A stretch of 64,000 nt of DNA from Diphasiastrum complanatum (taxonomy: Eukaryota > Streptophyta > Lycopodiopsida > Lycopodiales > Lycopodiaceae): contig CM055097.1 of NCBI GenBank assembly GCA_029204225.1, positions 71,469,952 through 71,533,951 of the forward strand. Reading direction: 5' to 3'. Positions within the stretch are counted from its first letter, which is position 1. Each line of letters starts with the position of its first letter. The translations under genes were made by a program, and so were the position numbers. Shown here piece by piece: positions 31,331-41,691 of this stretch. The notes under the pieces were generated by a model. It was not told the origin of the DNA. It saw only the letters and a list, made by a program, of their open reading frames with translations, and searched no databases.

Positions 31331-33455
31331 GCAAGAAATCCAAACAACCAAAACAAGAATGCCACAAGGCCAAACGATTGCTGCAGGCAATGCTTACAAT
31401 GGGCTATGTCGACCCTCAACAGTCTTCATAAACTTGCTACTCACTTATTTAGATAAGCGGTTCCAAACGCAACATAGTTCGATTAAAAACTGGGTCCAGA
31501 TCTAATTATAAATCTATGCATGGCATAGAATCCATTATTCTGCACCATGAATTTCCTAGGATCAGTCAGAAGAAATAGTAAAACAAGGGTGTGATTCATT
31601 CCACAAGAAACTGAAATGCAGTATAACGTTCTTGAGAAACCGAAAGTGTCTGTCACCTACTCCTCCATATTCTTGTGAAAATACAAACTACATCTACAAG
31701 GTTGGCGTATCACTACATTGATTCAAGCCGACGAAGACGATAGACAATATTTTTTTCTGCCATAATAGCTCAGACAGAAGAGAAAACAACAAGCACTCTA
31801 CTCCAGCTTTCTACCAAGCAGAACAACGAATGAATTAATGAGAATGAGCATGGGCTCTGCTATATGTGTTTTTGAGGAAGCAGGCAAAATGCCCATAAGA
31901 TCTGAAACGTCGTATTTGGTGAGGTATCCAATGGTTTGTTGTCACGTAGAGAGAGTCCGGTGTGAAACACTGCCTTTGCCACCTAGAAATAAACATACGT
32001 TCTAGAGAAAGTAGTTATGGTGTTTTACTAACATGGTGGGAACTTCATGTCACCAGTTCTTCAAAAATTTACCCTTCAATAGCTTAAAGACAGGCTTCAA
32101 ACTTCATTAGGAGGATGATGTACTTCTGGCCTATGTCTAGCCTTGTGCAGATCATAAAAAAGTTACAGGTACATCAGTGTGAATGTTGAATGGTCAATTC
32201 GGTAGATCAAATATTTATCTGATGGTCGAATGTTCGTTTGTCTGATTCTCTAATCAACAGCAAGGTATAAGTCCCATAAATCGTGATGATGATTCAATAA
32301 GAACGTGCATACCCTGCAAACAGCCGCTTAGAAGAGATTGTTGGCTGATGGCAGATAACTGACTGTACACGTTGTAAACAACCGTGTATAACCTTTAGTA
32401 TGAAAGAAAGTGTGCAATTAGATTGGAAGAGAGAGACAGACGCATCAGCAGGGAGTTCAAATGCTTGATAGAATGAAGTTCGGATGTGCATAACGGCAGA
32501 CCCTCGAATCTTCAGCCTTCAAGTAGTCAACATGCAAGGAATTCAACTAACTGACATGAAGAGCTTCTTCAAAAACTCGTTAACAGACCTTTGAATATTC
32601 AAATCTCAAATCATAATCACGTGACTGAGTTACAAACGCGGCTGCTGGTCTTCGAATTAAAACCTTTCAAACTTATTTGTCTTGCCCTTCAATGATATAT
32701 AAAATCGCCAACATCAGCCTTGGTTGAAGTGTGCGCTGCTAAAGCTCTTCTGCAGATTGCCATTTAGTATTCCGCGTGAAAGAATCTTCATTTAGAAATG
32801 GTTATAGACAGCCGTTCAGAGCCTTGAAATAACCTTCAGTAGGAGAGTATTCAGATAATCGTTTTGAAAAAGATACATCCACTGGAATGTCGCTATAGAT
32901 TCTCTTTGGATAGCCATTTGATAATCGTTATCAAATCTGCCTCGATACATTAATGCGCTGCTAGAAATTTACTCAAGCTACTTCAGTGATGACCGCCCCC
33001 AGATATATGAGTGATGAGCCCGCGTGCATAATCAGTGCACTGGCTACCTTCGAAGATAGTGAGAGAGATCAAATACTAAATGTTCGCTTCAAAATGGCTC
33101 GAACAAGAAAAGAGAGAACGTCTAATCTGCCTTCGAACTGGCTTGAAGAAGAAATATTTGCTTCAGATCTGGTGTCTGGGGGAAGATGCCAATCTTCTTT
33201 CTCTGGCTGCCGCTGAAGAACACATAGTTATGGCTGCGGACCTGGCTTCAAATGCTAAGAAAGAATGTAGCAACAAGGGGCATTCATGCTTTAGATTAGC
33301 AGATGTTCAATCTCGATAACTTTGTCACAATGTCTTACGTCTTACTAATGGATCCACACCAGCAACAAAATACATGCTCGTGCCTTGTCATATCAAATAA
33401 GATAATTTAAATGCTTCTTGTTGTCTATAGCTTTATCATTGGCATTATCAATGGA
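31331..33455. other. non-coding host DNA flanking the 21-kb copia insertion
   Basis: No convincing gene. A TATA-like TATATAAAA is at 32696-32704, and the open frame 32986-33216 follows about 280 bp later, but neither is supported further. This is the left flank of the target site AATAG (33456-33460). Confidence 0.4.
32696..32704 (+). promoter_or_regulatory. TATA-box-like sequence
   Basis: TATATAAAA followed by GC-richer sequence. Context is host DNA; no transcript start can be verified. Confidence 0.2.
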
Positions 33456-33460
33456 AATAG

Positions 33461-34065
33461 TGTCAGAAATTGTGAACTCTTGCAACTTTGTCGCGAAGGC
33501 GACGAACATACCCCGAAGACCGAAAGAAAAGTATTCGAGATTCGACCTAACGACCAGGTGATGAAACACACTAGAAAAAGACACGAAATGAAAGAAAACA
33601 ATTCGCGCTACCAACTGGCAGCTCAACGAGCGTGGTGTATTGTACTTCACGCTCAGCTGAAAGAGACAACGATAACAGAGAATAACTAACTAGTTGATTA
33701 ACATTAACTTGTCTTGTAATTCTCTGATTAACTATCTTGTAAACTCCACACAATGGAGATAAATATGCATTTTTTATCAACACGATGAAGAGACGATGTA
33801 GAGAATGAAAAGAATAGAAGAGAGAAACATTGTGCATGAAAGTATGCCAACGAGCAGAACACAACGATTGAGGTGAGCATCAGGCCGCCAATGAGCGAGA
33901 CACTGACCAACTCACTGGAAAACGCAAAAGCAAAAAATACAATCGCTCTCTTCTCCACCTCATCGTTTGTGTCGTCTTCTTGATTGATTCTCTCATGATC
34001 TGTGATCTGTAGTTGCTTGCTCAGGATCCTGAAAAAATAAAAAAAATGCAAACAAAATTTCTACA
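33461..34065 (+). repeat. 5' LTR of the 21-kb composite copia
   Basis: TGTCAGAAATTG to TTTCTACA. It lacks about 21 nt present in the 3' LTR and carries several substitutions, so the insertion is older than the one at 18857. Confidence 0.9.
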
Positions 34066-34078
34066 TGGTATCAGAGCC
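34066..34078 (+). promoter_or_regulatory. primer binding site, initiator tRNA-Met
   Basis: TGGTATCAGAGCC directly after the LTR. Confidence 0.95.
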
Positions 34079-34130
34079 CCAAGTTATCGCTACATGATAT
34101 CCGAACAGTGATTCTCTAAGACAACACAAT

Positions 34131-34396
34131 ATGGCTACAATAATCCAGACGAGAATAGCAATCAATCTTGATGGTGAAAACTACAGAGTATGGAAATTCA
34201 AAATCAAAACACTTCTGAAGGGTGAAGGCATCTAGTCAGTGACCGAACTCACAGAGGTGCACCCAAGGAGAGCTGAGTGGATCGGAAAAGATGAACGTGC
34301 AATGGCGATCATCGTTTCGTCCATTAACGAAGAAATACTCATGCAAATTGAAGACTGTGAGAGTAGCCATGAAGCATGGAAAGACTAAAGCAGAAG
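34131..34396 (+). pseudogene. 5' end of gag of the 21-kb composite copia
   Basis: ATG at 34131 opens MATIIQTRIAINLDGENYRVW, then KFKIKTLLKGEGI, a TAG, and further on IVSSINEEILMQIEDCESSHEAWK. This is the copia gag/UBN2 pattern (..NY..WK..ML.. and ..EAW..). After the AWK motif near 34385 the sequence passes into gypsy gag. One nonsense codon lies within the first 35 codons. Confidence 0.85.
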
Positions 34397-36249
34397 TACG
34401 AAGTTCTATTTGTACAGAAAATCACACAGTGAACGAGTGTCTTCAATTGAAAAAACGAATGGAAATCAGTGTTTGCCATCTGTGTAATTCACCTGACCAT
34501 GAGACTGCCTTTTGCAACTTCAACCCTCAGATGATTTAGCAACGGTATGCCCAGATGGGATATCAAGATCCACAGTATGGAGGCAATCCAGCAGCAAGAC
34601 TACGACAATCTACTCTTGGATACCCAGAGCGTCTAGCCTTGCCTGCCCCACCAAAGCACTCCGCTTTTCCTGCCAATCTGATGGAACCAGAACCTTACAG
34701 AAGTGCTGAACAATGGAGCTATGGTAATGATCAGGAAGGTGGATCTTCAGAACAATATGCCATTTATGCTGCCGCTCAACAACAAGCCTCGAGAAATTGG
34801 GCCAGACCACCACTTGGATGCTTTGCATGTGGAGAAAATCACAGAGTTGCAGAATGCCCAAATAAAGAAAAATTTGTACCATTCTGTCGTGACTGTGGAT
34901 ATGGGCATTGCTATAAAGACTGTCCAGCAAGATCGAAGCCACCACCAGCTACAACACCTGTAAATTTGATAACAATCAAGCAAGGATAAGTAGCTCATAA
35001 TAAACCAAGTGCACCCTTGATGGTGGTCACCAGAGCACAAAAGCAAAAAGAACCAGTAGTGGATTCAGTACCTACTGATTCTATACCATTGAATGATACA
35101 CCAACAACATCGGAAGTTTATCCAAATTTTAATGCAGAAAAACAAAGATATCAGGATATGAGACTGTGGATTAAGCATCTGCAAGAAGAAGAGGAACTTG
35201 AAGCTGCTAAAGTAACAGCTGAAGTTCGGTCTTCACCATTGCAGCCTTCAAGAAATTTACAAAAGGATATGAATGATCAATTACATCATCACGAAGAACT
35301 TTTCAAGATGACGGAACCGGAAGCACCGCATACATAAGTACTCATGAATATTTTGTCTAGCAAGATCAATATCTCATTGGGAGAGCTCCTAAAGTTGGTG
35401 CCAAAAGCAAAAGAAGTCTTAGTGCAAAAGTTAGCTCAAGAAGAATCAGAAGACCATCAGGAGCCGCTCTTTTGTGCTGGATTTGAAGAACCTAACGATG
35501 TACTACATGTTGGAGCAGCTTGGGAAAGTGAACAAAAGAATATCAGTCTGTCAATACAACATAGACAATTTTCTAAAGAAGCAGCCGTGATAGACGGCGG
35601 TTCAAGAGTTAACTTGATTTCTACAAAGCTATGTACAAAATGGGGCCTTACAAAGATTACACATGCTACTTTTGCTATTAAGCTAGCTGATCAAACGACG
35701 GTTCATCCACGAGGAATGGTGGAAGATATACCTGTCAAGATTGCAGGAGTACAATTCGTCACTACTTTTGTCGTGATGGACTTATCAGAAGCACCAAATG
35801 TCTATCGAGTTCTCTTAGGACGTCCATGGTTACGAGTTGCGCAAGTAATTCATAACTGGGGTATCGGCAAAATCACTTTTGAAAATCGTGAACGTGCAGT
35901 TAAAATTGATCCTACGACTTGGACTATCAAGCCAGTGGTTCAAAAAGTGGATGACAATTCATCAACAACGGATCAAACTTGTGATCAACCAGAGAAAAAA
36001 TTGGGAGTTCACTACGATTCTCAAACGGATACTGTCAATTGGAACGAAGCTCTTGCAACAATTGATTGTACAGTAGGATATATGTGTCAACAAGATATTC
36101 AATCAGAGATGAGCGAGATTTCCTTGTTAGATCGAACTTTGGATATGCCAATCACGTTTCCACTAAATGTGCTGAATGTAGCCTGGATATCAACGGGACC
36201 TATACCAGATCCAATTGAGGATGATCTCATATCAATGAGCCATGCTTAA
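34397..36249 (+). pseudogene. gypsy gag-protease region
   Basis: One reading frame runs through the whole stretch with stop codons at 34537, 34987, 35335 and 36247. Three Cys/His knuckles are seen: CHLCNSPDHETAFC, CFACGENHRVAEC and CRDCGYGHCYKDC. A charged linker follows (KQRYQDMRLWIKHLQEEEE), then an aspartic protease-like domain with AAVIDGGSRVNLIS and, further on, YRVLLGRPWLR. This pattern (D-[GS]-G-S..N, then LLGRPWL) is typical of plant gypsy proteases. The stops may be decay or, for one of them, a real gag/pol boundary. The product would form particles and process the polyprotein. Confidence 0.8.
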
Positions 36250-36296
36250 CTTATGATGACAATGCAGAACTTACAGATGAACAAATTCTACATCAT

Positions 36297-36557
36297 ATGG
36301 ATCCGATCAAATTTGGAGTGCGTAATGTTCCTGATGAACCAACAATCAAGTCGTCCAAAGCAATTATATTGAAGGGAGACAAGATGGCAGATTCGATGAC
36401 GAAGAAACAAGCAAAGCAACATTATAATATGGTCCTGAAATGGGAAAATCCCCCTCAAAAGATTGATTTAAAGGAAGTGCCACCTCTATTGGATAAAGAC
36501 AAAGGAAAAGTCAAGAATGTTATGTCCATGACCAATACATATACAGTATACTCCTAG
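36297..36557 (+). pseudogene. gypsy protease-RT linker fragment
   Basis: An 86-codon piece in a different frame from the preceding region. It is Lys- and Asp-rich (KSSKAIILKGDKMADSMTKK) and has no domain motif. It probably belongs to the linker before RT. About 200 bp further on the sequence is already at the end of RT, so the RT core including YxDD is deleted. Confidence 0.5.
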
Positions 36558-36754
36558 TCTTGGATACACGATACTCTAGTTATGCCACGTCATATTGGAC
36601 ATGACCCGAAAGTAATTAAGATCCTTGTGAGGCCCTGAACACACTAAATGGAGTTTAGACAAGGTATGAGATAGTGTTTGCATGTGTAGAGTTATCAATA
36701 GCAATTCTATGAATAGTTGGTCCATGCTTAGGACTCTATTCTAGGAGAATCTAT

Positions 36755-37341
36755 GTATAGGGAACTTAGAAGCCTTTGAAAAGTTAAAAAAAACATTATC
36801 TTTAGCACCAATACTGCGTTCTCCAGATTGGACATTAGAGTTTCATGTTCATACAGATGCCTCAAAATACGCCATTGGATCAGTTTTGACGTAGCCATGT
36901 GACTATAAGAAGGATTATTCTATACGATTTGGAAGCGGACAACTTACAGATCCAGAGAAGAATTATTCAACAACAGAACGTGAAGCGCTAGCAATGATTT
37001 TTTTTGTTTGGAAATTTCGTCACTATCTCATGGAAATGCACTTTTATATGGATCATCAACCGTTACTTTACTTGGTAAATAAGATGTGTAATACTGGACG
37101 TATTGCAAGATAGTTATTATTATTGACTGAATTTGACTTTCGAATTGTGGTCACAAAGGGGAAGCAACATTATCTAGCCAATTACGTTTCACGAATTGAA
37201 TCCGCACCAGTTAATATTGAAGTGGATGATGAACTGCCAGATGCTGCATTGTTCTATGTTGAAGCAGTACCTGAGTGGGCGACTCATATTGTTGAGTACC
37301 TGATGCTAGGACAACCGAATGACTCTTTGACAAAAGTATAG
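36755..37341 (+). pseudogene. gypsy RNase H
   Basis: It begins in the RT connection (LEAFEKLKKTLSLAPILRSP) and continues with FHVHTDASKYAIGSVL, YSTTEREALAMIFFVWKFRHY and MDHQPLLYLVN, the TDAS..GSVL..ERE.LA..D+..L pattern of gypsy RNase H. Stops at about 36891 and 37112 interrupt it. ORF 37123-37341 carries the tail (FDFRIVVTKGKQHYLANYVSR). It would degrade the RNA strand of hybrids. Confidence 0.85.
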
Positions 37342-37350
37342 AAAAGACAA

Positions 37351-38515
37351 TTGATTCATAAGGCTCAACCTTATCAATTAATTGCAGGACAATTGTATCG
37401 TCGTGGATCAGATAATATTTTACGAAGATGTGTTTTACCGCATGAAGTACCAGATCTAATCATGTTTTCACATGATGGCATGGGTGGAGGACACTTCTCT
37501 ACAGATATTACTGTTTGCAAACTTTTGCAATCCAGTTGTTGGTGGCCTACGCTTCATAAGGACATTGAAAATTTTATTCAGACATGTGATGTCTGCCAGT
37601 GAGCACGACGGCCTACTCGACAGAATTATGAACCCTTACATCCAATTTTATCGCAAGCACCGTTTGAAAAATGGGGACTGGATTATGTTGGTCCTATTCA
37701 TCCCGCTGCTCAAGGATCTCAGGCCCGATACATTATCGTCGCAACTGATTATATGACCAAGTGGGTTGAAGCCAAAGCTGTCAAAATAGCTGATGCAAAA
37801 TCTACAGCTAAGTTTCTATATAAAAATATTATAGTCATATTTGGATGTCCGATCGAAATTGTCAATGATCAGGGTACACACTTTGTTAATCAAACAATGA
37901 AGTGTTTATTGGAAGATTTTTTTGTTATACACAGATTTAGTACTCCGTATTATCCCAGAGGGAATGGCCAAGGTGAATCTTCCAATAAGATTCTCTGCAA
38001 CAGTTGAAGCGAGTCGGTCTGATTGGGAACATAAACTGTATGCAGCATTATGGGCATTCAAAATCGCTTACAAAAATAGTACAAATCAAACACCTTTTCA
38101 ACTGGTTTATAGTCAAGATGCTGTTATGCCAATTGAATTTTTAATCCCATCTTTACGCATAGCAGCAACAGAATGATTAAATGATGATCAGTCTTTACAA
38201 CTTTGCCACGATGCGTTGCACAAATTATGTGAAACCCAATTGATCGCAGTTCATACCTTAGCAGTAGAGAAAGCCCGCCGCAAGGCATGGCACGATCGGC
38301 GATTGCATAAGAAAGATCTGGAAGCAGGAGATCTTGCATTGATGTACAAAACAGAGCTAATCAAGGGTAAGTTGAAGTTTACTGGGGAAGGCCCGTATAA
38401 AGTGAAGGAAATCATGAACTATGGCATAGTAATTCTTGAGCACTTGGATGGGAAACGATTTGATACTCTGGTAATGGCAGCCGATTATGCAGGTTTCGGC
38501 AACCTGCTCCGCTAG
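37351..38515 (+). pseudogene. gypsy integrase with GPY/F-type C-terminus
   Basis: The N-terminal zinc-binding region has HDGMGGGHFS and CDVCQ. The catalytic core has DYVGPI, NDQGTHFVN and YYPRGNGQGESSNK (the D,D,E residues). After a frameshift near 38005 come LYAALWAFKIAYKNSTNQTPF and finally GDLALMYKTELIKGKLKFTG followed by GPYKV, a GPY/F-like module. Stops at about 37603 and 38174 and frameshifts near 37650 and 38005 make it inactive. No chromodomain is evident. A second, short copy of its N-terminus lies at 15711-15949. Confidence 0.88.
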
Positions 38516-38559
38516 TTCAGCAAGCCTGATCTCAATATATTTTTTCATTTTATTTGTTT

Positions 38560-38700
38560 TTTCAATTTTTTGTTTTCAGTATTTAATTTGCTGACTTTTT
38601 TTTTTTGGAAAAAGACAGTTGAAAAAAAAAAGAGAAAAGAAGAAAAAAATAAAAAATAAGAAAAGACTGATGAGCAAAAGTCAAAAAGTCATCAGCATAA
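38560..38700 (+). other. A-rich spacer after gypsy pol
   Basis: A T-run is followed by about 80 bp of nearly pure purine (GAAAAAAAAAAGAGAAAAGAAG and similar). It could contain a secondary polypurine tract, which some plant gypsy elements have before a 3' ORF. Confidence 0.4.
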
Positions 38701-38781
38701 GAAAACAGAAGCACAATATTTTTATGGAAAATGATTTAGAAAACCACTGTCTTGGGTTGATTTGGCCAATACAGTATCAAA

Positions 38782-39120
38782 AACCTTCGCTGAGCTCTCA
38801 GACCGTACATCTACCCTTGATTTATCTAAATTGAGGTGGGCGAAGGTTTCTGACAAGAGAAAATTCAATTTTTGAGTCAGGCAAATGTTCAGTGATATGC
38901 CATTTTAGGAACCTTCGTCGAGCATCATAACATCATTATGAACCTTCGCCGACCTGCTAGATGATCTTAAAATGTCAAAATCAGGTTGTTTATAGGTTCA
39001 GATTGTGAAAAAAAACATTTATGACAGTACCTGGATGAAGGACCCTCATGGGCGAAGGTTCATCCTTTGCCAGCCCTAGAAAACGTTCGCCTGATAGGTT
39101 CAGATTCCTAGAAACCTTCG
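38782..39120. repeat. cluster of AACCTTCG motifs in both orientations
   Basis: Exact AACCTTCG at 38782, 38910, 38941 and 39113; its reverse complement CGAAGGTT at 38841 and 39053; a one-base variant at 39082. Most are followed by (C/T)(C/T)GAG or preceded by GGG. The cluster lies in the non-coding spacer between gypsy pol and the extra ORF. Confidence 0.8.
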
Positions 39121-39156
39121 TCGAGATTTTTATAGTCTATTTTTACATTACTGTAC

Positions 39157-41690
39157 ATGCCTGCAAATTTTTGTTCAGAACTGATCAGCCCAACTACTAT
39201 TCAGTGTAATGGACCCACTAAATTCACCTATAAGTTGGCTGAATTCGATTCATTCCTCACTTGTGCTAGCGAAGCTCTTGCGAATTTTTCTTGTGACCAA
39301 AGCCTTCCAAATTTCCTGCATTGCCTTCTGATACATTCTCACGCAGTTATAATTCCTTTCTGATCATCATGTCTTCTACTGATACTTCCCAGTCTCCGCG
39401 CTATACTATCCATTGTGATGTCCCATCTGCAACGGACATCATGATTCGTCCTAACACAAGCATGGTCACTCAGTGGATGACCCTTGCGGAGCCTCTACTT
39501 ACTGTAATGGATATTCATGAGAGAACCTTTTCGGGATGAATCAATATGAATTTCATCACTCTTGCCTTCAGTACGTGGAAGGAAGAGAAATCCAAGTTTT
39601 ACATCACCTTCCAAGGAGCCACACACAAGGTGCGTGTCACTGAGGCCGCAATTGCAGCTATAGGAATCTCATCCGATACGCATGCCTCACCCAATCACAA
39701 GCACACCAAACAGGCCATCAAGCCATACATTGACCTCACCAATGATATGCATTGGACTAATGATGGTTACCTTCTGAAAGCCATCACTGAGCCTTCCATC
39801 CATGCCGCTGTCCAATTGTGAATCATTTCCTGATGGTTGGCAACCTCAGGAAAGACCGCATCACATCTCAAATCCTTCACAGGATAGTGGAGTCCCATAT
39901 CAAGTTGGCCAAAGCCCCTCTTGAACCATATAACTGGTTCAAGACTGTTTCTGGAGAGCTCAAGCGAGCTATTAAGGCCAATACAAAGCAGCAGTTTGTC
40001 GCTGGCTCTCTATTGTCCCTCTTAGCCGCTTCTCACTTAGAAAACAGAATCCATGGCTTCCGCTTGGATTCTGTGCTTTCGGTTTACGAAGAAGCACCAA
40101 CCAAGTCATCTCACCAGGCCTCAAGTTCTCATAATCGTCGTCGTCCACGCAGCGAGATCGTAATTCCTGACTCACCTTCCGCGTCACGACGTCGTACTAG
40201 GCATACCTCGTCAGCTGCGCTTCCACCCCTTGCTGGTGTTCGCACTGAACTTCCCATTCCCCTCGTCTCTGCTCCCATACAAGGACAGTCTGCGACCATT
40301 GGGCCTACCATTCCCATCACATCTGCCCAGGCTGCATTGGAGCAACCTCACCCAACACACAATTCTTCATGGATATGTTCGATGATTCTGACCCCCTTGG
40401 GGCCACCGAAATCTTTGAAATTCCCTAGAGCCCAGCATCCTTTGAACCCCAAACCCCTGGAAGAAGATTCGGGCATATCCATGAAGGTGTCGAAGATGCC
40501 AGTCAGCAACCACCCACACAAGGTAGCCCAGCCACACTTCGGGTCGATACAGCTGTCAAGTCACCAAAGCAGTTCGACGCCACGGTGCCTGAAGGGTTTG
40601 AAGACGAGGATATTTTTGAAGAAGAAGAGACTTTGGCATCTATTCCACGCCTACCACGGACAGTACCATCAGGGTCTCATGTTGCTGCCACCTCCATGAT
40701 TGTCGATTCTGGTGATGCTCTCGGGCTAGTTTCAAGCCTTGGGCAAGTGATTCAGTCTATGCTGGATAAAAATAAGACAATGGAGCAGAAGATCTATGTT
40801 TTAGGATCTGAAAACACTCTGATCAGCCAAAAAATTGTCCAGCTGGATCGAGAGGTGAAGATAGCCAAGCAACATGAAGAAAAGGCTAAAAGCGAAAAGA
40901 CATTGGCCCAGCAACAAGCTGATCGCTTGGAAACCTACATCAGCTCCCTGCAAAATACTTTGACAACTGCACAAGATCAGATAGATAAGGTTGTGCAAGA
41001 TGTCAAGCAACAGGTGCAGCTGCTGAAGGGGCAATTACAAATGGCCGAACAAGATCGCACATGGCTTCAAGGTGAATTGGATGTGACCTTCCTTGAGCGT
41101 GATGCGTATCTGCAAACACAAATACCCGATCCTCTGGTCACACCGACGGAGATTGCATATTTGTCCAAGAAAGTGGAAATATAAAAAGTGGCCCTTCAAG
41201 GATTCCAAGGCCGCTTTGATAGGTCCAAAGGAGCAGCTTCAACCGAGTTGGAAAAGGCAAAAGAGACTATCAACGCCTATGAAAAAGCCGCCGCTCAAGT
41301 GTTGGAAGCCGGACCACAAATCCCCATTCCGGTCATGCCGCAATTCTTCCCTTCGCGCCAAGAAGCTGTACAGATGGATACATGAGTTGATTCGAGCGTG
41401 GACCAGGGGGGAGCTCCAAATCTAGCAGACCAACCGCCAAACTATACCGGCAGTACAAGTAGGTCCATCCTCATCAAGGACAGGCCATTTATTCAGAAGG
41501 CCCATCAGCATCGAGGACCAGATCCAGACCTTCTGAAAGTAGCATCCACATGAGTCCTCACATGGTGGATGGGTTCTCAAATTTAAGACCTCCAAGATCG
41601 AGGCCGGCAAAGAATTGGACAAAATACCTGCACTCGGAGAGCAGCCGACATGGAGAATCACGGTTTTTGAGAAAACTCTGGAATTAATTA
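39157..41690 (+). pseudogene. gypsy-associated extra ORF, tandem copy 1
   Basis: Segments in order: 39157-39539 (STDTSQSPRYTIHCDVPSAT..), 39546-39821 (FYITFQGATHKVRVTEAAIAAIG, with IDLTNDMHWTNDGYLL), 39818-40699 (NHFLMVGNLRKDRITSQILH.., then a Ser/Arg/Pro-rich stretch), and 40585-41385. The last has an acidic EGFEDEDIFEEEE, then a long heptad-type coiled coil (about 40740-41180, KIYVLGSENTLISQKIVQLD..). A stop at 39538, a frameshift at about 39820 and one near 40585 break it. The helical first domain, with its NHFLMVGNLRKDRI signature, resembles in outline the 'putative plant transposon protein' type domains found near plant gypsy elements; this is inference. Role unknown; possibly structural or env-like. 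Confidence 0.65.
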
Positions 41691-41691
41691 G

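Noticed and set aside
32986-33319. Overlapping short plus-strand ORFs after a TATA-like box
   Set aside because: No family or splice pattern supports a gene; frames overlap and composition is not distinctive.
38782-39120. CRISPR-like array
   Set aside because: The repeats are 8 bp, occur in both orientations and have irregular spacing; the context is a plant retrotransposon.
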